Shown in pieces: positions 6,963 to 14,425 of a DNA stretch of 50,979 nucleotides. A program made the position numbers and the translations under genes. This stretch comes from an uncultured Rhodospirillales bacterium (GTDB taxonomy: Bacteria > Pseudomonadota > Alphaproteobacteria > Azospirillales > Azospirillaceae). The DNA lies in assembly GCA_903931735.1 (NCBI GenBank), contig CAIZDL010000075.1, positions 1 through 50,979 on the forward strand, given 5' to 3'. A model generated the notes under the pieces. The model had not been told where the DNA came from, ran no database searches, and saw only the letters and a program-made list of their open reading frames with translations. The first letter of the stretch is position 1. Every line of letters starts with the position of its first letter.

Positions 6963-8996
6963 TCAGGGGTTGCGGGCAAGGATTTGCCAGGCGGCGCCAT
7001 TGGACATTGCGGTCAGACTGTGGCACATCGCGGTCAGCGCGATGGCCTCGCCATCGGGACCGGTGGTTCGGGTTGCTGTCACGGTCACTGCGTTGGCCGA
7101 GCTGTCGGCTTTTTTAACGCTCACCGTTTGGCCGACCGCGTTGGTGCTGCTGGGGTCTGGCAACCGGAATTCCACCGCCCCGCCATAGGCGCTGACCATG
7201 TAAAGGTCTTTGCTGAGATCGGGGATAATCAGGCCCGGTGTTTCCGAATATTGGCTGTTGCCAGGGGCGCGGTTGGCCGCCACCACCCACCAGTTTGCGC
7301 CATTGGACACAACAGTTACAAAGTCGTAACGATTTCCTAGCACGAGGGAGCGGCCATCCGGCCCTGCTCCGCCGCTGGCTTCGGTGACGGTGAGGGCGTT
7401 GGCGGTGGCGTCGGTTTTTTTGATCGTCACCGAAAAGCCGTTGGCCGCCGCCGCTGCCGGCAAACGCACCTCGACCGCACCATTCCAAGCGCTGACCAGA
7501 TAAACCGAGTGGGTGAGGTCCACCACACAGGTCGCCGGCCCGGTCGCTTCAAAAAATGTGGTGTCGAACCGGAGCGCCTGAACCGTGAGTTCGCTGATCC
7601 GCGTTTGAAGCAGGCGGTTCTTGGTTGGGTAGCCGGCGTTGAGCGCCGCGTATTGGCCGCCGCACAGGTCTAAGATCGCGGGACCCGAGGCGGCGGAAAA
7701 CAGGTTGATGATCGAGGTTTCCACCGAGCCGGCGTCGAGCTGGACATTGGGCAGGCCGCCGAGGGACTCGCAGTAGAGATTGACCAGCAGGGTTTTGTTG
7801 GTGTTGGCGCCAAGGCGAAAACAGGCTTCGGCACTCGGGCTGAGATTGGCCTCGCAATCGATAAACGAGTTATTGTAGCGCCCGGCCTCCACGAAAAAGC
7901 CGCAGCCGCTGGTGGAGGCACCGAGCGAATAGACACGCACCGAATGGAACTTGTTGGCGTTGGGTGTATCGCCGGCGCCGCTAACGGTGAGCCAGACACC
8001 GTGGATGCCCGGCTTTGCCACCAGCACGCGGACGGTCGTGTTCCAGTAGCACGGCCGATCGGTGCGGCTGCCGCCGTCCAGCACCAGCCCGTAGGTCGGT
8101 TGCCACAGCGTTATGTCAGAAATGCTGTTTTGGATACAGGGGCCGGTCAAACCACACAGCGATATGCCAGCTCTGCCGTTTTCAAGCCGGAGATCGCGCA
8201 GAGTGGCATAGCCATCGGGCACCTGGATCAGGTCAAAGCTGTTGCTGGTGCCATGAATGATCGTGGATTGCCCGGCGCCGGCCAAGGTTTTGCCAAAGCC
8301 AAACGTGAGCGTGCCGGAAATGCGGTAGGTGCCGGGCGGCAGGTAAACCGAGGCGTGCCCGGTAAGCGCGGCCTGGATTGCCACAGTATCGTCGCTCACC
8401 CCATCGCCGGTGGCGCCGAAATCCTGGGCCGATACCGTGTCGCCGAGCTTGTCGGCAATTGGCCGGGCGGCGGCGCCTTCCCCTTGGGGCAGGTAGGTTG
8501 AAAGCGCCTGGGCATTGACCGGAGCGACCACGGTCGGCTCGCCCGCGCCGTCGAAGCTCAGCAGTTTACCGGCCCGCACCGCCCGTCCTGGCAATTCGGA
8601 TGAGGCGGGTAAATCGGTGTTTCCATAATGGAGCATCGCTTGCTGATCGCCCGCCACCTGTTGCAAGCAGGCGGTGATCATGTCGAGTTCGGTGTTGAGC
8701 GCGAGCGCCGAAAGAGGCCCGCTCTCGGAAAAATCGGTGACCCGTTCCACCGGAATTTGGCGGTCGAGCGTGATAACGGTGCCGGCAGCGGGTGCTGTGG
8801 CGAAGGTCACGGTGCCGCCGGTGGTCACCCCGCTCCCTGCCACGAGATAGCCGGTTTGGCGTAAGGCCGCCCCGAGGTAAACGACGAGATCCTCTGAGGC
8901 AAATATTGGAAACGGGAACGGAAACGCGGTTTGGGTGCCATCGGCGACATATTGCACGCGGGGTGTCCCGCGTGGCATTAGGAGCGAGGTGGGCAT
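6963..8996 (-). CDS. Tail fibre/tailspike with T7-type N-terminus and pectate-lyase fold
   Basis: The 677-residue protein has three regions. Residues 10-130 match the T7 tail-fibre attachment domain (VQYVADGTQTAFPFPF, then a DRQIPVERVTDF motif) that docks fibres to the tail nozzle. Residues about 185-480 begin with VSAQDFGATGDGVSDDT, the signature of the pectate lyase superfamily beta-helix used by phage tailspikes to bind or cut surface polysaccharide. Residues 486-677 are two copies of a domain of about 90 residues. The ATG follows a GAGGGAG ribosome site. The product would recognise the host surface. A depolymerase activity is possible, but I see no certain catalytic triad. Confidence 0.85.
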   Translation of the reverse strand: MPTSLLMPRGTPRVQYVADGTQTAFPFPFPIFASEDLVVYLGAALRQTGYLVAGSGVTTGGTVTFATAPAAGTVITLDRQIPVERVTDFSESGPLSALALNTELDMITACLQQVAGDQQAMLHYGNTDLPASSELPGRAVRAGKLLSFDGAGEPTVVAPVNAQALSTYLPQGEGAAARPIADKLGDTVSAQDFGATGDGVSDDTVAIQAALTGHASVYLPPGTYRISGTLTFGFGKTLAGAGQSTIIHGTSNSFDLIQVPDGYATLRDLRLENGRAGISLCGLTGPCIQNSISDITLWQPTYGLVLDGGSRTDRPCYWNTTVRVLVAKPGIHGVWLTVSGAGDTPNANKFHSVRVYSLGASTSGCGFFVEAGRYNNSFIDCEANLSPSAEACFRLGANTNKTLLVNLYCESLGGLPNVQLDAGSVETSIINLFSAASGPAILDLCGGQYAALNAGYPTKNRLLQTRISELTVQALRFDTTFFEATGPATCVVDLTHSVYLVSAWNGAVEVRLPAAAAANGFSVTIKKTDATANALTVTEASGGAGPDGRSLVLGNRYDFVTVVSNGANWWVVAANRAPGNSQYSETPGLIIPDLSKDLYMVSAYGGAVEFRLPDPSSTNAVGQTVSVKKADSSANAVTVTATRTTGPDGEAIALTAMCHSLTAMSNGAAWQILARNP
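6966..7541 (-). repeat. Tandem C-terminal domain repeat in the tail fibre
   Basis: Residues about 486-575 and 586-677 of the fibre align over their whole length. Shared elements are YLVSAWNGAVEVRLP versus YMVSAYGGAVEFRLP, then VTIKKTDATANALTVT versus VSVKKADSSANAVTVT, GPDG, and SNGANWWVV versus SNGAAWQIL. The sequence divergence suggests an old duplication kept for function, perhaps as a trimerising or glycan-binding tip. Confidence 0.85.
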
Positions 8997-9016
8997 GGGA
9001 TTGGTGACTCCCTCGG

Positions 9017-9592
9017 TTACGAAAAGCTATTGAGCCATTGCAGGCGTTGACGTTCGGCGAGCTGGGTCTGTTCCAGCAGATTGCGTTGGTTCAAGACGTC
9101 GGCTTGCTGGGTCAGGGCTTGCTGGCGCAATTGGGTCGCGGCGGCGCTGGCTTGGCGGTTTTGGTCCGATGCCCGGATCTGGCCGAGCAAAATCGCCTCT
9201 CCCGAGCCATCGGTTTGGTCGACCCCTTGGCCGGCTAGGCTGGTTTTCGTTTTCGCCACCGCTTGCCGTAGGGCGTCGCGCCGGGCTTGTTCGTCTTGGT
9301 TTGCCGAGAGTTGAGCCTGATCCATCTGGGTCTGGATCTGCGCATCCTGGTTGGTGGTATCGAGCGCCTGGGTCTCTTGAAGCTGTTGCATCTGAAGCTC
9401 TTGGGAGGCTTGCAAATTGTCTTGGGCTTGGGCGCGGGCGGTGGCGGCCCTTTGCGCCGCCACCTCTTGACGCTGGGCGGCAAGCTCCTGGCTGGATTGC
9501 CGATTTAGGTAGCCGCTGGCGGCGTTGAACACGGGAATGGCTTCGGAGACAGCGGGCAGCACCGAAGAAACCACCGAGGATATGGCCGACAT
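9017..9592 (-). CDS. Internal virion-like protein, Gln/Ala-rich coiled coil
   Basis: The 191-residue protein has a short hydrophobic N-terminus (SSVVSSVLPAVSEAIPVF) and then about 150 residues of Gln/Ala-rich helix with very few prolines. In T7-like phages an internal virion or injection protein (gp14-like) with this make-up follows the tail nozzle gene, and gene order here is the same. It could be ejected with DNA to form a channel across the envelope. ATG 9592 overlaps the nozzle stop by one base (TAATG); the longer frame to 9667 would intrude into the nozzle gene. Family assignment rests on composition and position. Confidence 0.6.
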   Translation of the reverse strand: MSAISSVVSSVLPAVSEAIPVFNAASGYLNRQSSQELAAQRQEVAAQRAATARAQAQDNLQASQELQMQQLQETQALDTTNQDAQIQTQMDQAQLSANQDEQARRDALRQAVAKTKTSLAGQGVDQTDGSGEAILLGQIRASDQNRQASAAATQLRQQALTQQADVLNQRNLLEQTQLAERQRLQWLNSFS

Positions 9593-11493
9593 TATTCGCT
9601 CACTTTCAGTTCGGTCGCGACCGACAACAGGGTGAAAGGCAGGGGCACATCCTGGTCGATGCGCCATAGGGGTTTGGTGAGGTCGCGCAGCCAGCCCAGC
9701 GCCTTAAGGCTGCGGTCTCCGGTGACCAGCGCGGGCGCCGTGCCCAGCAGCGGCGCCGGCCCAAAACGGTGCATCGGCAGATCGAACGGCCCCCTGCCGA
9801 GGTCGATCCGCACGGCGGCGGTGTCCTTCAGCCTGAAGCTCGCCTCGACCAACCGCACCGGCGCGCCGACCACCAAGCCGAGCCCCAGCAGATTGGGCGG
9901 CAAAGGCTCAACCACATGGCTGTAAGGGAGCCCGGCCGAAACCGTGGTGGCGGCCTCGGCGAGCCGGATCGCGCCGGCGGCGACGGTGGCGTTGGGGCGA
10001 ACGATGCCATCGGCCACCACCGCCACCGAGCGGCCTTCAAGATGGCCCAGCCCGGCCCAGCTTTGGGTTGGCGTGGTGGCGGTGCCGGTCAGCGACGCAT
10101 CGAGATGCACGCCGTCTTGAAAACATTCCACCGTCCAGTGGCTACCACGCTGGACCATCAGGTAAACGGCATCGCCCACCACCGCCACCGAGCGCGAGGG
10201 TCCATCGGTTTCGATATGGGTCCAAGCGCTGACCGCCTCGGCGCGGTAAACGGTCAGCACCGCAACCGAACCATCCATCATCACCACGAACAGCAGCCTC
10301 CGACCGGCGTCATAGTCCTGGTCGCGCGGAGTGCGGATCAGGTGGCGGGCAAAGAGAGTGAGGTCGTTGGCTTGATAGGCCTGTTCGGTGATCGTAAACA
10401 AAAACTCCCGAATCTCGCGACCGTTTCGGGATGCGAACAAAGTTGCGCCGTCCACATTGCGCGGATGTACCGTGCGGTCGATGGGCGAGCCCACCCGCGT
10501 TTGCCGATAAAGCTGAATATTGAGCGGGGTCAACGGAACGCCATCGACCATCCATTCCGCGCCCGAGGTGAACACCTGGAGATGCCGGCCCGAGAACACC
10601 GCGCGGATGGCGTTCACTTGGTCCGACATGATGCCGAACTCGATCGCCTCGTCGTCGAGACCGGTGCCGAGGTCGAAGTTCCACAGGTCGGCCGATTGGG
10701 ACAGCCAAAGCCGATTGGGCAAATCCCGGGAGCCGCCAATCACCAGCCGGTGTTGATGAAAACAGGCCGACACCGGCCAGCCCCGGACGGCGGAGAAGGC
10801 CGGCTCATCCCAATCCACGGTCGCGCTGGTGCTCGATAGCGGTTCCTGGCAGGTCGCGGTGATCTGGGTGGCCGAGGTGACCGCACCGATCAAAACCTGT
10901 TTGTCGCCGACCCGCAGCCGTAGCCCGGCATGGTCCTGAACAAACACCGCAGCCGAAGCTGTGAGCGTGATTTGTCCGGCAGTGCCGCTGGGCGTTAGGG
11001 TCACGGTGGTGTCGCCAAAGCGGTAATAAGGCTGGCGGACCAGGGCGCCTTCGCTAAGATAGGCCCAGGTGGTGAGCGTCCACGAGGTACTGCCGGTGCG
11101 GGTCAGTTTGCGCGGCGCCACATCGGGATGGCAGATCAGCAAGGTATCGGCGCTTTGGGTCCAGTTGATTTGGTCGAGCTGGGCCGTCGTCCAGGGCGCC
11201 GCGATGGAGGCTGTCACCACGTCGTTGTCGTAAACGTCGATCCAGCCGTTGGTGAAGACCAGCAGGTAGGTCTGTTCGGTGTTGAACTCGAACGCCACCA
11301 GCCGGCCCGGGCCGCGCACGGTATCGACATAGGCCAGCCCGGCGCGCCGTGTGACGCCGCCGGTGGGGTCGATAAAGACGTTGGTGAGGGATCGGGCGCC
11401 GTTGTCGTAGGCCTTGAGGTCGCCCCGTCCGAGCAGATCGGGCGAAATCTCTCCCCCGGTGAAGTTGGTTTTATCCTGGCGGGTGACGGGCAT
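9592..11493 (-). CDS. Podovirus tail nozzle (gp12-like tail tubular protein B)
   Basis: The 633-residue protein begins TRQDKTNFTGGEISPDLLGRG, a signature start of podoviral tail tubular/nozzle proteins, followed by VFIDPTGGVTRRAGLAYV. The middle is rich in beta strands with repeated WTxxxxD-type segments (beta-propeller-like in T7 gp12). A RLWLSQSADLWNFDLG segment and the IEFGIMSDQVNAIRAVF segment near residues 270-300 are also typical. It forms the distal tube to which fibres attach and through which DNA leaves. It starts at an ATG overlapping the adaptor stop by one base and ends overlapping the next gene by one base. Confidence 0.85.
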   Translation of the reverse strand: MPVTRQDKTNFTGGEISPDLLGRGDLKAYDNGARSLTNVFIDPTGGVTRRAGLAYVDTVRGPGRLVAFEFNTEQTYLLVFTNGWIDVYDNDVVTASIAAPWTTAQLDQINWTQSADTLLICHPDVAPRKLTRTGSTSWTLTTWAYLSEGALVRQPYYRFGDTTVTLTPSGTAGQITLTASAAVFVQDHAGLRLRVGDKQVLIGAVTSATQITATCQEPLSSTSATVDWDEPAFSAVRGWPVSACFHQHRLVIGGSRDLPNRLWLSQSADLWNFDLGTGLDDEAIEFGIMSDQVNAIRAVFSGRHLQVFTSGAEWMVDGVPLTPLNIQLYRQTRVGSPIDRTVHPRNVDGATLFASRNGREIREFLFTITEQAYQANDLTLFARHLIRTPRDQDYDAGRRLLFVVMMDGSVAVLTVYRAEAVSAWTHIETDGPSRSVAVVGDAVYLMVQRGSHWTVECFQDGVHLDASLTGTATTPTQSWAGLGHLEGRSVAVVADGIVRPNATVAAGAIRLAEAATTVSAGLPYSHVVEPLPPNLLGLGLVVGAPVRLVEASFRLKDTAAVRIDLGRGPFDLPMHRFGPAPLLGTAPALVTGDRSLKALGWLRDLTKPLWRIDQDVPLPFTLLSVATELKVSE

Positions 11494-12062
11494 CAGCTTC
11501 GAGCCTCGATCAGGGAGAAGGTTTCAAAGCAGCTCCGGGTATCCTGCTGGCCATCGACCAGCCGGGCGCGCCGGAACTCTTGCTCGGCCAATTGGTAAAG
11601 GGTGGTCGCTCGGGCGGCGCTTTCGGTGAGCGGCAGGCAGAACTCGGCAGCCAGCCGGGCGACCAGCGCGGAGGCGAAAATGGGCGGAAAGCCGCTTTCA
11701 TCGACCCGCGAGAGGTAGGTCAGCACCACGGCGGCGCTGCCGGCCTCAAGCGATTGGCCCGAGATCCGGTAACACAGCCCCCGCCCGGCCCCCGGCCCGC
11801 CCGCCGAAAGCGCGGCGAGGTAATCGGAGGGCAATGCGAACGCATAGTCATAGTCGGCGATCGGTGGCTGGGCGAGCTGGGCCAGCGTTGCCTGCCGGGT
11901 CGAAAAGCGCCACGGATGAGCCGAAAGCAAAGCATCCCGCGTCGGCTCATAAAGGACGCCAGCCGTTTCCGCCTCGGCGGTCCCGTCATTGAACCCGTCG
12001 ATAGGCGCGGCCCCGAGCTTCACCAGCGCACGGTTGCAGAGCCCAATGGCATTGAGAGTCAT
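11493..12062 (-). CDS. Tail adaptor (gp11-like tail tubular protein A)
   Basis: The 189-residue protein opens MTLNAIGLCNRALVKLGA and continues ALLSAHPWRFSTRQATLAQL and YAFALPSDYL, the hallmark of gp11-like gatekeeper proteins that join the portal to the nozzle in T7-like phages. The C-terminal half carries a helical LVARLAAEFCLPLTESAARA segment. The open frame extends to 12221, but the conserved start is ATG 12062, just after the bidirectional terminator at 12106-12132. Transcription therefore must begin between 12063 and 12105 or read through. Its natural partner, the portal, is not in the window. Confidence 0.85.
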   Translation of the reverse strand: MTLNAIGLCNRALVKLGAAPIDGFNDGTAEAETAGVLYEPTRDALLSAHPWRFSTRQATLAQLAQPPIADYDYAFALPSDYLAALSAGGPGAGRGLCYRISGQSLEAGSAAVVLTYLSRVDESGFPPIFASALVARLAAEFCLPLTESAARATTLYQLAEQEFRRARLVDGQQDTRSCFETFSLIEARS

Positions 12063-12105
12063 GGGGTGGGGTCCTTGGGTTGGGGTGAGAAAAAGCACAA
12101 ACGAA

Positions 12106-12132
12106 AAAAGCCGCCCGGGAAGGGCGGCTTTT
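12106..12132. terminator. Bidirectional intrinsic terminator after the DUF2335 cassette
   Basis: An 11-bp perfect stem (AAAAGCCGCCC 12106-12116, GGGCGGCTTTT 12122-12132, loop GGGAA) with A/T runs on both sides. It lies 34 bases after the DUF2335 gene stop and 44 bases before the adaptor gene start. The T-run on the - strand is six bases. Confidence 0.85.
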
Positions 12133-12165
12133 GGCAACAAACACCGAATGATGAAAGAGGCGGGC

Positions 12166-12582
12166 TTAGTCTTTCTTGCGCGCCCGGATACCGCTGTCGA
12201 TGAGCGCTTTGACCACGGCAAACATCGGCATGCTCAAAAAGACTGTTGCGACCCAGGGCTCCTTTAAAGCGACGCAGCCCAGAGCACCGAGCATCGCGAT
12301 GATCGAAACCGAGGCTCCGAGCCAAGGGCCGCGTTTGCTATCGTTGATTTTTGCTTTTAGCGACAACTCCGCCATCGCCATTACGCGGTCCGCGCCGTTG
12401 GGAATAATCTCACCGTATCGAGCAACCAAGTCAGGGTGCGGAAGCGGCCCCTGCCACATCCGAAGGCGGGCGTGCTCAACGATCTCCCCGTTGGTTTTAT
12501 GTGCAACAGCGGTCTCCAGACTCGCCATCTTGTTGTTTTGAGGGTCGGCCAAGGATATGTCGTTGGTCGTGCGATCAGCCAC
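12166..12582 (-). CDS. DUF2335 membrane protein, phage cargo
   Basis: The 138-residue product carries the DUF2335 core, GPLPHPDLVARYGEIIPNG then ADRVMAMAE (45-72), followed by two membrane helices at about 86-106 and 109-128 and a basic tail. DUF2335 proteins are small, two-helix membrane proteins of unknown function, often found on mobile DNA. The start GTG 12582 is supported by GGGGGCGA just upstream; it overlaps the preceding gene by eight bases. The gene sits between capsid and tail genes but has no known virion role. With its partner it forms a separately controlled unit. Superinfection exclusion or membrane-damaging defence are possible roles; both are guesses. Confidence 0.7.
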   Translation of the reverse strand: MADRTTNDISLADPQNNKMASLETAVAHKTNGEIVEHARLRMWQGPLPHPDLVARYGEIIPNGADRVMAMAELSLKAKINDSKRGPWLGASVSIIAMLGALGCVALKEPWVATVFLSMPMFAVVKALIDSGIRARKKD

Positions 12583-12823
12583 GATCGCCCCCGACTTGCT
12601 TATCGAGATCGCCCATCGCTCCGTTAATACTCTGACCAACCTGTGACCAGGCGCCCCTGATCATTGCGTTGGCTCCGTCATAAGGCGAGTGCCGCGAGGG
12701 TGGTTCGTATACCATGGTCGGAGCCGCCAAACCTTGCCAGAACCCTTCCCAGAAGGTTGTTAAGGCGTGAGGCGGTCGTTGCGCCAGTCGGTTTCTGAAA
12801 CGGCGAACAATCTGGCCCATCAT
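12575..12823 (-). CDS. Small protein of unknown function paired with DUF2335
   Basis: This 82-residue protein begins MMGQIVRRFRNRL, a basic amphipathic helix, followed by a WEGFWQGLAAP hydrophobic stretch and an acidic C-terminus. I recognise no family. The start ATG 12823 has GGGAG five bases upstream; earlier in-frame ATGs (12862, 12877) lie inside the promoter region and lack a ribosome site. It is the first gene after the operator-bearing promoter and overlaps the DUF2335 gene by eight bases, so the two are expressed together. The amphipathic N-terminus suggests membrane association or interaction with the DUF2335 helices. Confidence 0.55.
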   Translation of the reverse strand: MMGQIVRRFRNRLAQRPPHALTTFWEGFWQGLAAPTMVYEPPSRHSPYDGANAMIRGAWSQVGQSINGAMGDLDKQVGGDRG

Positions 12824-12857
12824 CTTATCTCCCAGCGTAAGAACGGATTCGGGCGAA

Positions 12858-12887
12858 CTCATACAAGTTAGTGACATTCTGTCACAA
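12858..12887 (-). promoter_or_regulatory. Promoter with palindromic operator for the DUF2335 cassette
   Basis: On the - strand TTGTGA (12887-12882), 18 bases, TATGAG (12863-12858). A perfect dyad GTGACA-TTC-TGTCAC (12871-12885) overlaps the -35 and spacer, the classic place for a dimeric repressor. The transcript would start about 30 bases before the first gene. No matching repressor gene is in the block. Confidence 0.5.
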
Positions 12888-12971
12888 GCAGTGATGAACT
12901 TACAGTCTCCGTTTGGTGGATAGCCAATGAATTTTTTGGGGCAATAATTGCGCCGAGTTGGCGGAAAGGAG

Positions 12972-13008
12972 CGCAGTCGGCCGTGTGGGCGATTTCCGGC
13001 CGACTGCG
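12972..13008 (-). terminator. Long stem-loop after the capsid genes
   Basis: Perfect 11-bp arms CGCAGTCGGCC (12972-12982) and GGCCGACTGCG (12998-13008) with a 15-base loop, 13 bases past the stop of the 89-residue gene. There is no T-run; it may protect the capsid mRNA 3' end or cause partial termination, isolating the DUF2335 cassette. Confidence 0.5.
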
Positions 13009-13021
13009 GTGTTCCCTCTCC

Positions 13022-13291
13022 CTAATCCGTGTTCGTGCTGTTCATCTGGGTGAGGTTGGCCACGTCCACCACCGAGGCGGTGTTGCTGGCGACCACGAAG
13101 ACCCCGGTGGCGATCGAGGCGCCGGTGTCGGTGTTGGCGAGGATCATGTCGCCCACCCGCACCATGTCGGAGGCTGCGTTGAAGTAGCCGGAGGTATCGA
13201 CGGTGGTTGCGGTGTCGGGTGTGGTGTAGTGCCAGAGGGTGAAGCCGTTGGAATAGGCGAGCACGCTCAGATTTTTGGACAAATAAGCCAT
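13022..13291 (-). CDS. Small capsid-associated phage protein
   Basis: The 89-residue product (MAYLSKNLSVLAYSNGFTLWHY, then GYFNAASDMVRVGDMILANT) resembles short proteins that directly follow the capsid gene in T7-like and related alphaproteobacterial podoviruses. It has predicted beta-rich structure with no membrane segment, which would suit a capsid decoration or head-fibre protein. It lies 25 bases downstream of the major capsid gene and is likely co-transcribed. The virion role is inferred from position and recurrence with capsid genes. Confidence 0.6.
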   Translation of the reverse strand: MAYLSKNLSVLAYSNGFTLWHYTTPDTATTVDTSGYFNAASDMVRVGDMILANTDTGASIATGVFVVASNTASVVDVANLTQMNSTNTD

Positions 13292-13316
13292 GGTTTGGGC
13301 TCCGGGAGCGGTTGGA

Positions 13317-14135
13317 TTATGATTCGAGGCAACGCATGGTCACGACGCCGGTTGCGTCGATCAGGGCCGCGCCTTGGCTCATCATGTTGTTGACGAAGTG
13401 GGCGGCGCGGTCGCCGTGCCAGGTGATATCGGTCTGGACATCCGAGCCCGAGGCGTGGCCGACTGCGGTTTTGTGGAACCAATGGCAACTGCGAACATTG
13501 GCGGCGACGGTCAGGCCCGAGTGGGGCAGCCACAAAGTGCCGAGCCAGCGCTTGGCCTGAGTGCCCTGCCAGGGCAGATCGGCAGCACCGACATATTCCG
13601 AGTTGGCGAACTCGGGAATGCCCAACAGTTGGCTCCACTGCTTCCAGCCGACCACCGCATATCGCTGGCCGTCGTCGGGAACATCAATGGCGCCGAGGAT
13701 CTCGAAAGCCTGCAACACTTTGGCCTTGGTCAGACCATCGGTGCCGTCGAGGGCATAGTTGGTGTTGGTGTTGAGCGCCGCGATGATCAGGTCGTCGGTC
13801 TTGCGGCCAAGGGCATAAGCGCCGGCATTGGCGATTACTGTCCGCTCGTCGATATTGGTTTTCAGCTCGTCGAGCTGGTCAACCCAATCGCCGGCATAAT
13901 AGTCGGAAAGGGCGCATTCGATCGGCGTGTGGTCGATGTTCATCACCGGCACGGTGCCGTGGCGGGCCTTGGTGCTGGCGGTGCCTTTGCCAACCTTCTG
14001 GAACACCGTCGAGGCACCGACGACGTTGCCTTTGGAGCGGACGGTACTGCGCAGTTTTGAGCCCATGCGCTGATAGGCCTCGTGAACCTCACGTTCGAAC
14101 TGCTTGATGAAAGCTTGCGTCACCGAAATAGACAT
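13317..14135 (-). CDS. Major capsid protein (HK97-type fold, podovirus family)
   Basis: The 272-residue protein begins MSISVTQAFIKQFEREVHEAYQ and continues LRSTVRSKGNVVGAS and a Lys-rich loop, as in a family of short capsid proteins of podoviruses infecting alphaproteobacteria. Further landmarks are the HTPIECALSDYYAGDWVD segment near residue 70, DDLIIAALN (about 118-126), a VVGWKQWSQLL segment and a C-terminal HFVNNMMSQGAALID. At 272 residues it is shorter than the usual 330-350, but the family is known for this size. There is no protease or scaffold gene next to it, which a shell of this type normally needs. First gene of the block. Confidence 0.85.
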   Translation of the reverse strand: MSISVTQAFIKQFEREVHEAYQRMGSKLRSTVRSKGNVVGASTVFQKVGKGTASTKARHGTVPVMNIDHTPIECALSDYYAGDWVDQLDELKTNIDERTVIANAGAYALGRKTDDLIIAALNTNTNYALDGTDGLTKAKVLQAFEILGAIDVPDDGQRYAVVGWKQWSQLLGIPEFANSEYVGAADLPWQGTQAKRWLGTLWLPHSGLTVAANVRSCHWFHKTAVGHASGSDVQTDITWHGDRAAHFVNNMMSQGAALIDATGVVTMRCLES

Positions 14136-14425
14136 GGCGGATTGCCCTTCGTTTTAAGAGTGATGGTGATGGCGTGGCAGACGCGCGGTCGCCGCCTGCG
14201 GTTCTCGGGGCTAGGATCGTTATCCTGCTCCGGCCGGGAGAGCGCGCAAAAATAAACGAGCTTGGCGGGCCGGGGGCGCACTGCGCAACCGGTTATTCGC
14301 TCAGCTCGTTCAAGGTGGTTTGTTTGGGAGACACCAACACCGGTTGCGCTGGTTTAAGGCGCAACTCAGGTGTTGATAGACCGCTTATAGGATGCTGATC
14401 CTATACCGTCAAGGAAAATCGTCCG
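14136..14425. promoter_or_regulatory. Capsid leader with two related dyads and a hairpin
   Basis: This 290-base gap contains no convincing gene. It holds AGGAT-CGTT-ATCCT (14213-14226) and AGGAT-GCTG-ATCCT (14389-14402, extended to TATAGGAT/ATCCTATA at 14386-14405), centres 176 bases apart. Between them an imperfect hairpin CAACACC..TTGCGC / GCGCAA..GGTGTTG spans 14335-14375. These lie upstream of the capsid gene and downstream of the carbonic anhydrase stop, so they may control the phage operon or mark the block edge. I see no good -35/-10 pair. Confidence 0.4.

Larger units (their letters stand above)
3180..14135 (-). mobile_element. T7-like (podovirus-type) prophage remnant or domesticated phage block
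   Basis: About 11 kb of head-to-tail genes, all on the - strand, read from capsid to endolysin. Recognisable parts are a major capsid protein, a tail adaptor (gp11-like), a tail nozzle (gp12-like), a T7-type fibre N-terminus, a large terminase and an endolysin. Missing are portal, scaffold, large internal virion proteins, DNA and RNA polymerase, repressor and integrase. Genes overlap by 1-4 bases in most junctions, and none shows a frameshift. The edges (3018-3179 and 14136-14425) contain no tRNA and no direct repeat that I could identify as att sites. Two self-contained cassettes (DUF2335 pair, MqsA-like/DUF4258 pair) interrupt the structural genes. Confidence 0.85.

Noticed and set aside
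6560-7000. N-terminal extension of the large terminase
   Set aside because: It overlaps the candidate small terminase gene in another frame and is Arg/Pro-rich without terminase motifs.
12941-12951. GCAAT-A-ATTGC dyad as a terminator
   Set aside because: The T-run is on the wrong side for the - strand genes; no + strand gene precedes it.
3180-14135. Rhodobacter-type gene transfer agent
   Set aside because: That agent has siphovirus-like portal, protease and tail genes; the genes here are podovirus-type with none of them.
14174-14398. 74-residue open frame on the + strand in the capsid leader
   Set aside because: No ribosome site, no recognisable family, and it crosses both dyads and the hairpin.
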